Source: Candidatus Delongbacteria bacterium (lineage in GTDB: Bacteria; UBA4055). From it: DNA of 6,018 nt. The stretch spans positions 1 through 6,018 of the forward strand of contig WTAK01000171.1 in NCBI GenBank assembly GCA_013139625.1, read 5' to 3'. Shown piece after piece: positions 1-5,791 of the stretch. How positions within the stretch are numbered: the first letter of the stretch is position 1; each line of letters starts with the position of its first letter. Both the position numbers and the translations under genes were made by a program. The notes below the pieces were generated by a model. That model had not been told where the DNA came from. It made no database searches and saw only the letters and a list, made by a program, of their open reading frames with translations.

Positions 1-355
1 TTCCATGTATATTTAAGTTGTCAAGAGGACTTTTAATCTTCTCGAACCCTTTCTTTGTTATATGCGTATATATCTCAGTCGTTTTTGAGCTGTAGTGACC
101 GAGGAGTTCTTGTATATATCTTAGATCAGTTCCTCTTTCTAGCAGATGAGTTGCAAAACTATGTCTCAAAGTGTGTACTGTTGCTTTTTTTCTAATTCCT
201 GATCTTATCAAAGCTGCATTAAAAGTTTTTTGAATACTTTTAATAGAATACTTTCCACCTGACTGACCCTCAAAAAGATATTCTTTGGGACGGTACTGAC
301 TGTAATTCTTTAGCTTTAATTGCTGATCGTATTTTTCTTTAGCTTCACTATTCAT
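1..355 (-). pseudogene. Tyrosine recombinase (XerC/D/integrase type), C-terminal catalytic remnant, cut by window edge
   Basis: Reading the minus strand from ATG at 355 gives 118 codons that run off the window without a stop. The translation has the C-terminal catalytic landmarks of phage-integrase/Xer tyrosine recombinases: HTLRH (H61-x-x-R64), LLGH with H87, and the nucleophile Y96 in EIYTH, then a KIKSPLDNL tail that usually ends such proteins, so the true stop is probably just outside. The N-terminal SAM-like DNA-binding domain and the region carrying the first catalytic Arg and the Lys are absent. An in-frame TAG lies two codons upstream of the ATG, there is no clear ribosome binding site, and the other upstream frames show no missing part. 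Family members are usually about 290-320 residues. I infer a 5'-truncated, inactive remnant. A short catalytic-domain-only gene is a less likely alternative. Family assignment is firm; pseudogene status is probable. Confidence 0.8.
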
Positions 356-432
356 TATATTCTACACAAGTTTATTTGTTGTAAAGATTAATATATTTAA
401 CTACTTACAGTTACGCAAGATAATTAATGAAT

Positions 433-461
433 TTGATTCTTAAAAATATTAGTTGTATATT
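433..461 (+). promoter_or_regulatory. Predicted sigma70-type promoter of the membrane protein/regulator operon
   Basis: TTGATT (433-438) and TATATT (456-461) are separated by 17 bases, close to the TTGACA/TATAAT ideal. The expected transcription start falls near 468, inside the palindrome at 464-480, which suits repression by a bound regulator. The region is AT-rich, so chance matches are possible. An alternative -10, TATACT, lies at 461-466. Confidence 0.5.
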
Positions 462-463
462 AT

Positions 464-480
464 ACTTTGAAATTCAAAGT
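464..480. promoter_or_regulatory. Palindromic operator, copy 1
   Basis: ACTTTGAAATTCAAAGT is a perfect inverted repeat of two 8-base arms around one central base. It lies directly after the predicted -10 and 17 bases before the ATG at 498. A near-identical copy stands at 1476-1492 before creD. The shared sequence and placement suggest an operator for the winged-helix protein encoded at 1127-1432. Symmetry and repetition are seen directly; the binding protein is inferred. Confidence 0.75.
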
Positions 481-497
481 CAATATAGGATTATGCT

Positions 498-1124
498 ATG
501 GAAGAGAATAATAAAAACATTGAATCAATTGATCAAATTAAAGCAATTATGGAAAGATCCACTACATTTGTTTCATTAAGTGGTTTGTCCGGAATATTAT
601 CGGGGATTCTTGCTATTATAGGTGTATATATCTTATATGTAAGTTTTGGTTCACTGATTTTATCTGATGATATATTACAGTCTTTACAGAACGAGCAGGG
701 TTTACTTAATAAATTGTATATTATTTTTTCAGGTATCTTTCTTTTGGCAATAATGTTTGCATTTATTCTGAGTTATTTGAAATCAAAAAAGAAAGGGCAG
801 AAATTATTTAATAGTTCTTCAAAGAGATTCGCATTCAATTTATTTATTCCAATTATTACAGCTATCTTTGTAGTCATAAGTTTAATAAATCATCATGAAT
901 ACTGGCTTGTGATTCCAATGACACTGATATTCTATGGAATTGCTTTGATAAATGCAGGTAAATATTCCAGACAAGAGATATTAGATCTAGGGATAGGCTG
1001 TATCTTCTCCGGTGTTCTGAGTATGTATTTTGTAGAATTTAGCTTTATTCTGTGGGGGATAGGATTTGGTATTCTGAATATTTTGACCGGTATCACAATG
1101 TATTACAAATATGATAGAAATTAA
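498..1124 (+). CDS. Multi-pass inner membrane protein of the creD cassette, function unknown
   Basis: A 208-residue integral membrane protein. A polar N-terminus (residues 1-21) precedes about six hydrophobic segments near residues 25-50, 73-94, 111-130, 134-153, 165-180 and 182-203. A basic cytoplasmic-looking loop KSKKKGQK lies at 95-102. The segment SLSGLSGILSGILAIIGVYI near residue 26 is glycine-rich. From memory, similar proteins with a SLSGLSGI motif occur in Bacteroidota beside a small winged-helix regulator and CreD, as here. The start is supported by AGGA at 487-490, seven bases before the ATG. It is the first gene of the operon, and only two bases separate its stop from the regulator's ATG, so the two are probably translated from one message. 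Its activity is unknown. A sensor or partner role with the regulator is inference from linkage alone. Confidence 0.85.
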   Translation: MEENNKNIESIDQIKAIMERSTTFVSLSGLSGILSGILAIIGVYILYVSFGSLILSDDILQSLQNEQGLLNKLYIIFSGIFLLAIMFAFILSYLKSKKKGQKLFNSSSKRFAFNLFIPIITAIFVVISLINHHEYWLVIPMTLIFYGIALINAGKYSRQEILDLGIGCIFSGVLSMYFVEFSFILWGIGFGILNILTGITMYYKYDRN

Positions 1125-1126
1125 GA

Positions 1127-1432
1127 ATGAAAGAAATAATAGCTCAAATAAATAAGATCTTTGAAAACAAGGTCAGACTTGGGATCATGTCTGCCTTGAT
1201 GGTCAATGAAAGAATCGATTTTAAGGAATTAAAATCACTTTTAGATATTACTGATGGAAATTTATCAAGTAATGCTTCTGTATTGGAGAAAGAGAAGTAT
1301 ATTAAGATCAAAAAGAAGTTTATTGGGAAGAAAACTTCTACTATTTATTCTGCAACTACCTCTGGTAAAGATGCTTTTAAGGTGCATCTTTTAGCTCTAG
1401 AAATGATCATAAGAAATACTCTAAACAAATAA
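1127..1432 (+). CDS. Small winged-helix transcriptional regulator (MarR/ArsR-like, winged-helix DNA-binding domain family)
   Basis: A 101-residue stand-alone winged-helix protein. Residues 10-25 (KIFENKVRLGIMSALM) form the first helix. The helix-turn-helix spans about 31-62 (DFKELKSLLDITDGNLSSNASVLEKEKYI), and the lysine-rich wing 62-84 ends in TSGKDAF. The rest is a C-terminal helix likely used for dimerisation. It has no separate ligand domain and no obvious metal-binding cysteines. The 'RLGIMSAL...F..LK..LD.TDGNL' pattern is typical of the small regulators found beside creD in Bacteroidota. It is cotranscribed with the preceding membrane gene. The two matching palindromes, before its operon and before creD, are the natural candidate binding sites, implying autoregulation plus control of creD. 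The fold and DNA-binding role are well supported; the inducing signal is unknown. Confidence 0.88.
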   Translation: MKEIIAQINKIFENKVRLGIMSALMVNERIDFKELKSLLDITDGNLSSNASVLEKEKYIKIKKKFIGKKTSTIYSATTSGKDAFKVHLLALEMIIRNTLNK

Positions 1433-1475
1433 ATATTTTATTTTACGGAACATCTCATATATTTCTTTCGTATAA

Positions 1476-1492
1476 ACTTTGAAACTCAAAGT
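1476..1492. promoter_or_regulatory. Palindromic operator, copy 2, upstream of creD
   Basis: ACTTTGAAACTCAAAGT matches the copy at 464-480 in 16 of 17 positions; its arms pair at 7 of 8 positions. It overlaps the end of a possible -10 hexamer, TATAAA (1471-1476), but no good -35 is visible. It lies 34 bases before the creD ATG. The site implies that creD has its own regulated promoter as well as any read-through from the upstream operon. Confidence 0.7.
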
Positions 1493-1526
1493 GCTTTGGA
1501 GAAAAATATAAAAATGGAGGTCTCGT

Positions 1527-2969
1527 ATGTCATTCACAGAACCTGAGAACGGTATCAAGGATAGAAAGAAAAATCATCATGATCTGATAAGCATTAAAGT
1601 TACGATAATCATTATTTTGATCGCATTACTGATGATACCAGGTTCTTTCATAGAAGATATGGTTAACGAAAGAGAAACGACTAAGAATCAAGCTTTTAAT
1701 GAGACCGCAAAAAAGTGGGGAAGAAGTCAAAGCGTAAATGGTCCGATACTTTATGTGCCGGTTGAGTATGAAAAAACTATAGAAAAAACAGTTAGAGTAA
1801 ATAATCCTAAAGAAGGAGAATCAGGCTACGAAATAGTAGAAGAAATTGAAACATACACAAAAGAGCTTCGTATTCTCCCTGAAGAGCTGCATATCAATGG
1901 TGAGATCATTCCAGAAATAAGGTATAAAAGTATTTATGAGATATTACTCTACAGATCAGATATAAACATATCAGGTAATTTTTTACTCACAGAAGATGAT
2001 AAGTACCCTGCAACAGGTAAGATATTATGGGAAGAAGCATTCATTGCAGTTGGTTTTTCAAGTATGAAGAGTATTAAAGAAGTTGTTGATCTGTCATTTG
2101 GTAAAGAAAATATTAAACTTGAACAGGGGTTATGTAAAAAAGATATTTATGACTATGGATTGTCTTCACAAGTTAAGATCGATCACGAAGCCGGTAAGAT
2201 CATTCCTTTTTCCTATAACTTAAAATTGGATGGCAGCTGTGAACTTTTATTTACTCCACTGGGTAAAGAAACTTCAGTTGAATTGAGATCAGAATGGGCT
2301 GATCCAAATTTTACAGGTAATTTTCTGCCGAACGAGAGAGACATTTCAGACTCAGGGTTCGTAGCTAAATGGAATGTAATGCATTTGAATAGAGAATATC
2401 CTCAGAACTGGGAAGGTGAAGGCCTAAAGAACAAGATTAAGGGTTCTCGATTTGGAGTAAAATTGATAATACCTGTTGATGATTATAGGAAAATATCCAG
2501 ATCTGTTAAGTACCTACTATTATTTGTATCACTAACTTTCTTAATGTTTTTTTTATCTGAGTCTATTGCAAAAAAGAAGATCCATCCGGTACAATATATT
2601 CTAGTGGGCTTATCAATAGTAATATTCTTTGTCCTTCTATTATCTCTTTCAGAGCATGTCGCTTTTATAACTTCGTATGTAATAGCTGCTTTATCTACGA
2701 TCAGTATGATCAGTTTGTATGCCATGAGTATTATCAAGAGCAAAAAATTTACAGGGTTCATAGCGTTAGCCTTATCAATGTTATATATATTCTTATACAT
2801 TCTTCTTGAGAATCAGGATTACTCGCTGCTATTTGGAAGTTTAGGTTTATTCTTAGCCTTATCTATTACAATGTATGCGACTAGAAATATAGATTGGTAT
2901 AATATTAAATATGAAAAAGATGTACTTACGGGAGAGAATGATGAAAAAGATCAGACTAATCAATTATAA
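1527..2969 (+). CDS. creD: CreD family inner membrane protein (cell envelope integrity protein)
   Basis: A 480-residue protein with the CreD layout. One N-terminal transmembrane helix (about 22-40) is followed by a large extracytoplasmic region to about residue 325. Then come five hydrophobic helices near 329-347, 352-374, 377-401, 408-428 and 432-452, and a short charged tail. Family landmarks include KKWGRSQSVNGPIL near 62-75, IHPVQYILVGLSIVIFFVLLLSLSEH near 352-377, and RNIDWY at 453-458. CreD proteins belong to a membrane family linked in enterobacteria to the CreBC regulon, colicin E2 tolerance and envelope integrity; the biochemical activity is unknown. GGAGG at 1516-1520, six bases before the ATG, makes the start firm. 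The gene is preceded by the palindrome at 1476-1492, and its 3' end overlaps the next small ORF by 29 bases. No CreBC two-component pair is visible; the small winged-helix protein appears to take the regulatory role here. Confidence 0.93.
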   Translation: MSFTEPENGIKDRKKNHHDLISIKVTIIIILIALLMIPGSFIEDMVNERETTKNQAFNETAKKWGRSQSVNGPILYVPVEYEKTIEKTVRVNNPKEGESGYEIVEEIETYTKELRILPEELHINGEIIPEIRYKSIYEILLYRSDINISGNFLLTEDDKYPATGKILWEEAFIAVGFSSMKSIKEVVDLSFGKENIKLEQGLCKKDIYDYGLSSQVKIDHEAGKIIPFSYNLKLDGSCELLFTPLGKETSVELRSEWADPNFTGNFLPNERDISDSGFVAKWNVMHLNREYPQNWEGEGLKNKIKGSRFGVKLIIPVDDYRKISRSVKYLLLFVSLTFLMFFLSESIAKKKIHPVQYILVGLSIVIFFVLLLSLSEHVAFITSYVIAALSTISMISLYAMSIIKSKKFTGFIALALSMLYIFLYILLENQDYSLLFGSLGLFLALSITMYATRNIDWYNIKYEKDVLTGENDEKDQTNQL

Positions 2970-3267
2970 TAGTAAAAGAAATAAAGAGTTGTACTTAAAC
3001 GAGATAAGTGAGATCGCAGGTGTTTTCTCCAGAGATGACAATGAATTCCAAACTCTTTCGTTAAAAAAAGATTGTGATCAGGAAGAAATGTTGAATGAAT
3101 TAGTGAAATTTATGGAATTAAAGGCAAGGAAAAGGAACTTTATTAAGATATTCATTTATGCTAGTACAGCTTATACAAAGGTGTTAGAGAAATTAGGTTT
3201 TATAAAGAGAAAAGTTTTTTTTGATAATGAAGATCATAAGTATTTTAAAATGTTCAAGGTGATATAA
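2941..3267 (+). CDS. Small hypothetical protein, possible GNAT-like C-terminal half, overlapping creD
   Basis: A 108-residue basic soluble protein. In-frame ATGs occur at 2911, 2920, 2938 and 2941. I chose 2941 because GGGAG (2930-2934) then sits six bases upstream, a better distance than for the others. It overlaps the 3' end of creD by 29 bases in another frame, suggesting translational coupling. I do not recognise a full domain. The tail, FIYASTAYTKVLEKLGFIKRKVFFDNEDHKYFKMF at about 72-106, resembles the last part of GNAT acetyltransferases, with a 'Y.K..GF' step followed by a final hydrophobic strand. The acetyl-CoA loop (R/Q-x-x-G-x-G/A) is missing, so catalysis is not predicted from sequence. 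It may be a degenerate acetyltransferase or an unrelated small protein. No membrane segment is present. Its stop touches the terminator hairpin at 3266-3292. Confidence 0.6.
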   Translation: MKKIRLINYNSKRNKELYLNEISEIAGVFSRDDNEFQTLSLKKDCDQEEMLNELVKFMELKARKRNFIKIFIYASTAYTKVLEKLGFIKRKVFFDNEDHKYFKMFKVI

Positions 3268-3292
3268 AAAAAGGGCTGAAATTTCAGCCCTT
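3266..3292 (-). terminator. Intrinsic terminator of the perR-rubrerythrin operon, possibly bidirectional
   Basis: GGGCTGAAATTTCAGCCC (3273-3290) is a perfect palindrome. On the minus strand it is followed by seven T residues (A run at 3266-3272), 24 bases after the rubrerythrin stop. On the plus strand the tail is only TTCT, so termination of the creD-side transcript would be weaker. It closely matches the hairpin at 5744-5772. Confidence 0.85.
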
Positions 3293-3315
3293 CTCCTGTA
3301 TATTACAATATTCTG

Positions 3316-3858
3316 TTATTTAAAGAATCTATCAAGTAAACCTTTGAAAGCCTTACCGTGTCTTGCTTCATCTCTAGCCATTTCATGAACTGAATCATGA
3401 ATAGCATCCAAACCAAGTTGCTTAGCCTTAGTTGCAATATCAACCTTACCTTGACAAGCTCCGTTCTCAGCCATAACTCTCATCTCAAGATTTTTCTTAG
3501 TACTCGTAGTTACAACTTCTCCAAGCATTTCAGCAAATCTTGCAGCATGATCAGCTTCTTCAAAAGCTATTTTCTTATAAGCTTCAGCTATCTCAGGATA
3601 ACCTTCTCTATCCGCTTGACGACCCATAGCAAGATACATACCAACTTCAGTACATTCACCCATGAAATTCTGTCTCAAACCATCTAGTATTTCTGCATCA
3701 ACTCCATCAGCTACAGCAATCACATGCTCAGCAGCCCAACCCATCTCATCTGATTTCTCATTAAATTTTTCAGCAGGTGCTTGACATTGTGGACATTTTT
3801 CTGGTGGGTTTTCGCCTTCGTGAACATAACCGCATACACTACAAATCCATGTTTTCAT
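3316..3858 (-). CDS. Reverse rubrerythrin (rubredoxin-ferritin-like), probable NADH peroxidase component
   Basis: A 180-residue protein with rubredoxin first and diiron domain second, the reverse of classical rubrerythrin. An Fe(Cys)4 site is formed by C6-x-x-C9 and C22-x-x-C25. The ferritin-like four-helix part starts near residue 44. Candidate diiron ligands are E68/E71 ([12 protein letters not shown]), E101 and H104 (FEEADH), E131 (AENGA) and E164 and H167 (DEARH). In clostridia such reverse rubrerythrins reduce hydrogen peroxide to water in the cytoplasm, with electrons from NADH via a reductase/rubredoxin chain, and are PerR-controlled. Length and motif set are complete, so the protein should be active. 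The ATG overlaps the TGA of perR as ATGA, and GGAGA stands upstream inside the perR 3' end, giving a tightly coupled operon. The terminator at 3266-3292 closes it. The reductase partner is not in the window. Confidence 0.95.
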   Translation of the reverse strand: MKTWICSVCGYVHEGENPPEKCPQCQAPAEKFNEKSDEMGWAAEHVIAVADGVDAEILDGLRQNFMGECTEVGMYLAMGRQADREGYPEIAEAYKKIAFEEADHAARFAEMLGEVVTTSTKKNLEMRVMAENGACQGKVDIATKAKQLGLDAIHDSVHEMARDEARHGKAFKGLLDRFFK

Positions 3859-4274
3859 TTTGTTTTCTCCATTTTACAGTTTTTACAGATACCTTCGAAA
3901 TTAATAAATCGTTTATCGATATCGAAGCCATCTATTCCATTTATGTTATTAAAATCTATGTTTGTATGGAAATCATATATCATTCCACATTGCTTACAAT
4001 TAAAATGTATATGTGTTTTAGTATCTGCATCGTAGTGACGCACTCCATCTTCAAAAGTTAATACCTGAACAATATTATTTTTATGGAAATATTCCATAGT
4101 GTTGTAAACCGTTGCTTTGGATAGAGTTGGCACTTTCTTTTTGAGATCGTTAAATATAATATCAGCTGTAGGATGATTTTTCTTTTTATATAGGTAAGAA
4201 TATATAATTGCCCTCTGATATGTGGCATTGATCCCATGGTCTTCTAGATATTTTGATGCGTTGCTGACATTCAT
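3855..4274 (-). CDS. perR: PerR, Fur-family peroxide-sensing repressor
   Basis: A 139-residue Fur-family protein: winged helix at about 1-80 ([14 protein letters not shown], 50-63, is the recognition region) and a metal-binding dimerisation domain at 81-139. All five Fe/Mn ligands of Bacillus subtilis PerR (H37, D85, H91, H93, D104) have counterparts at a constant offset of three: H34, D82, H88, H90 and D101. Having Asp rather than Glu at the D82 position is a PerR rather than Fur hallmark. The structural zinc cysteines are C93, C96, C130 and C133. In PerR, peroxide oxidises the iron-ligating histidines and releases the repressor from DNA. A perfect PerR box lies 17 bases upstream of the ATG, so autoregulation is likely. 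It is cotranscribed with the reverse rubrerythrin (ATGA overlap). The ribosome binding site is weak. Assignment is PerR with high confidence; specificity is inferred from ligands and neighbour. Confidence 0.93.
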   Translation of the reverse strand: MNVSNASKYLEDHGINATYQRAIIYSYLYKKKNHPTADIIFNDLKKKVPTLSKATVYNTMEYFHKNNIVQVLTFEDGVRHYDADTKTHIHFNCKQCGMIYDFHTNIDFNNINGIDGFDIDKRFINFEGICKNCKMEKTK

Positions 4275-4291
4275 TTAGATTTAATCCAAGT

Positions 4292-4306
4292 TTAGAATAA
4301 TTCTAA
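4292..4306 (-). promoter_or_regulatory. PerR box (operator) of the perR-rubrerythrin operon
   Basis: TTAGAATAATTCTAA is a perfect 7-1-7 inverted repeat and fits the TTAnAATnATTnTAA PerR-box consensus at every fixed position. It lies just downstream of the predicted -10 and covers the expected transcription start, a classic place for repression. The sequence match is direct; PerR binding is inferred. Confidence 0.88.
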
Positions 4307-4310
4307 GTAA

Positions 4311-4339
4311 AATTTACAACAATAAATTCTTGATGTCAA
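4311..4339 (-). promoter_or_regulatory. Sigma70-type promoter of perR operon
   Basis: On the minus strand a perfect -35 TTGACA (4339-4334) is followed after 17 bases by TAAATT (4316-4311), a 4/6 match to the -10. Transcription would start near 4304, within the PerR box, leaving a leader of about 30 bases. Confidence 0.75.
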
Positions 4340-4342
4340 GAA
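4327..4342. repeat. Short palindrome over the perR -35 element
   Basis: TTCTTGATGTCAAGAA has two perfect 7-base arms around TG. The right arm on the plus strand contains the complement of the perR -35 hexamer. It could be a second operator, or a by-product of the -35 sequence in AT-rich DNA. No function is shown. Confidence 0.4.
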
Positions 4343-4384
4343 GTATTTTATAGAATTATTTATTTATTTTATGATAATCTTCAA

Positions 4385-4412
4385 TTGCCAATTCTGATAT
4401 TTTGATTATATT
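4385..4412 (+). promoter_or_regulatory. Predicted promoter of the MFS transporter
   Basis: TTGCCA (4385-4390) and TATATT (4407-4412) are spaced by 16 bases, giving a start near 4419 and a leader of about 20 bases. The match is reasonable but the region is AT-rich. It is divergent from the perR promoter; the two -35 elements are about 45 bases apart. Confidence 0.45.
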
Positions 4413-4427
4413 TCCCGTGAGTTTAAA

Positions 4428-4433
4428 AAGGAG
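4428..4433 (+). promoter_or_regulatory. Ribosome binding site fixing a TTG start
   Basis: AAGGAG lies five bases before TTG at 4439. No ATG in that frame is placed so well, so this site decides the start of the transporter gene. Confidence 0.8.
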
Positions 4434-4438
4434 TTAGA

Positions 4439-5728
4439 TTGAAAGGCTTATTCAATACAAAAGGTCTTAATATAAGAGAAAAAGTAGCTTTCAAGCTTCA
4501 CATGTGGGCGGAGATCCTTGAGGGATTCTCTGTAGGTGCAATAGCTTTGAATGAATTTATCTTCCTGAAAAGTTTGGATGGTGCTTCATATCTGGTCGGT
4601 GTTCTATTTCAGGTAAGTATTGCAGTAATGATCCTGAGTGTGTTCTTCAATCAGCTTATCCGTAGAACAAAGAATAAAAGACGGCTTTTCAAATTATCGA
4701 TCTGGATTACGAAATTTCCATTATTTGTTTTGATCTTCTTTACACCTGAGACAAGAGGAGAAATATTCTTTCATTATTTTTTCATAGGTATTTATCTTGC
4801 TTATTCATTAACGAAACCGTTGATGATGCCGCTTATGAATATGATCCTTAAGCAGAATTATACAAATAAAAATTTCGGTATGCTTTACAGTAATGTAGCT
4901 ACTATGAATAAGTTCGTAGTGGTTCTAAGTACATTTCTTGTAGGATCCTTTCTAGATATGGATGATTACTCATTCAGGTATCTTTATCCTATCACTGCAG
5001 TATTGAGTATTATTGGCAGATATATCTTTTTAAGAATACCTTACAGGGATAATAGTGTAGATGTTAAATTGCCTTTAGGCAAAAGTTTAACTACCTCAAT
5101 TACAAATATGATTTGTATTGTTAAGTCAAATAAACCATACAGAGATTTTGAACTTGGATTTATGTTCTATGGATTTTCTTTTATGATAGCCTGGCCTGTT
5201 ATGACAATATTCTTTAATGATGTGCTTGAACTGAATTATTCATCGGTTGCATTTTATAAAAATCAGGCTACTTTGATGTCTTTGTTAATTCTTCCGTTCA
5301 TGGGTAAATATTTAAGTAAGACGGATCCTAGAAAATTCGGGATATATACTTTCCTATCGCTGATGTTCTTCCTAATATTTATAGCTGTATCGGAACATTG
5401 GAGAGGAAACTTCGAAATGTTCAACATAACATTTTACTATTCAATTTTAATAGCTCATACATTTTTAGCAATTTTCTTTGCTATGATGCTTCTACTGTGG
5501 AATATCGGAACTGTCTATTTCTGTGACAATGATGATGTAAGTACATATCAGTCGATACATATGACAATGACAGGAGTGAGAGGTTTGATCGGCCCTTTGA
5601 TAGGAGTTGGAGTTTACACATATATTGGTTACTTCAACACATTCATGCTTTCGACACTTTTTATAATTGCTTCAGTTGTAGTGATGTATTACTCAATGAA
5701 AAAATATCCGAATCATAAGCTGAATTAA
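4439..5728 (+). CDS. MFS-like transporter, about 12 transmembrane helices, substrate unknown
   Basis: A 429-residue integral membrane protein starting with TTG, chosen because of the AAGGAG at 4428-4433. The hydrophobic profile fits two six-helix bundles joined by a polar linker at about 201-237. The loop NQLIRRTKNKRR at about 71-82 sits where major facilitator proteins carry their basic helix 2-3 loop. The second half opens with FELGFMFYGFSFMIAWPVMTIFF (from about 237), and a region near 360-395 (DNDDVSTYQSIHMTMTGVRGLIGPLIGV) resembles the late-helix signature of MFS proteins in AT-rich FCB-group genomes. The substrate cannot be read from sequence. The gene is divergent from perR, with 164 bases between starts, and stands alone. 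It converges on the next minus-strand gene at the hairpin 5744-5772. Fold assignment is good; efflux and uptake are both possible. Confidence 0.85.
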   Translation: MKGLFNTKGLNIREKVAFKLHMWAEILEGFSVGAIALNEFIFLKSLDGASYLVGVLFQVSIAVMILSVFFNQLIRRTKNKRRLFKLSIWITKFPLFVLIFFTPETRGEIFFHYFFIGIYLAYSLTKPLMMPLMNMILKQNYTNKNFGMLYSNVATMNKFVVVLSTFLVGSFLDMDDYSFRYLYPITAVLSIIGRYIFLRIPYRDNSVDVKLPLGKSLTTSITNMICIVKSNKPYRDFELGFMFYGFSFMIAWPVMTIFFNDVLELNYSSVAFYKNQATLMSLLILPFMGKYLSKTDPRKFGIYTFLSLMFFLIFIAVSEHWRGNFEMFNITFYYSILIAHTFLAIFFAMMLLLWNIGTVYFCDNDDVSTYQSIHMTMTGVRGLIGPLIGVGVYTYIGYFNTFMLSTLFIIASVVVMYYSMKKYPNHKLN

Positions 5729-5743
5729 ACAATTTTTGACCAT

Positions 5744-5772
5744 AAAAAAAGGGCTGAAATAATCAGCCCTTT
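5744..5772 (-). terminator. Intrinsic terminator of the downstream surface-protein gene, possibly bidirectional
   Basis: GGGCTGA (5751-5757) and TCAGCCC (5763-5769) pair around a 5-base AATAA loop. On the minus strand the stem is followed by seven T residues (A run 5744-5750), 20 bases after the stop of the gene ending at 5792. On the plus strand three T residues follow, so it may also stop the transporter transcript. It is near-identical to the hairpin at 3266-3292. Confidence 0.85.
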
Positions 5773-5791
5773 AAGATTATTAGTATTACAA

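Noticed and set aside
356..497. Possible recombination attachment site or integron-type element beside the recombinase fragment
   Set aside because: No core-site repeat or hairpin was found; the palindrome here is better explained as an operator because it recurs before creD.
1433..1475. Possible terminator between the regulator and creD
   Set aside because: The region is AT-rich without a GC-rich stem, so read-through into creD cannot be excluded.
2483..2800. 105-codon open frame on the minus strand inside creD
   Set aside because: It is the antisense of the CreD membrane-helix region, has no recognisable domain, and CreD is clearly the coding frame.
2911..2940. Earlier ATG codons (2911, 2920, 2938) for the small ORF after creD
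   Set aside because: None is as well spaced from GGGAG (2930-2934) as the ATG at 2941, and earlier starts only lengthen the overlap with creD.
3397..3687. 96-codon open frame on the plus strand opposite the rubrerythrin gene
   Set aside because: Low-complexity Ser/Thr/Leu-rich translation antisense to a gene with complete metal-binding motifs.
3777..4061. Two overlapping plus-strand open frames opposite the rubrerythrin/perR junction
   Set aside because: Both are antisense to well-supported coding sequence and have no domain or convincing ribosome binding site.
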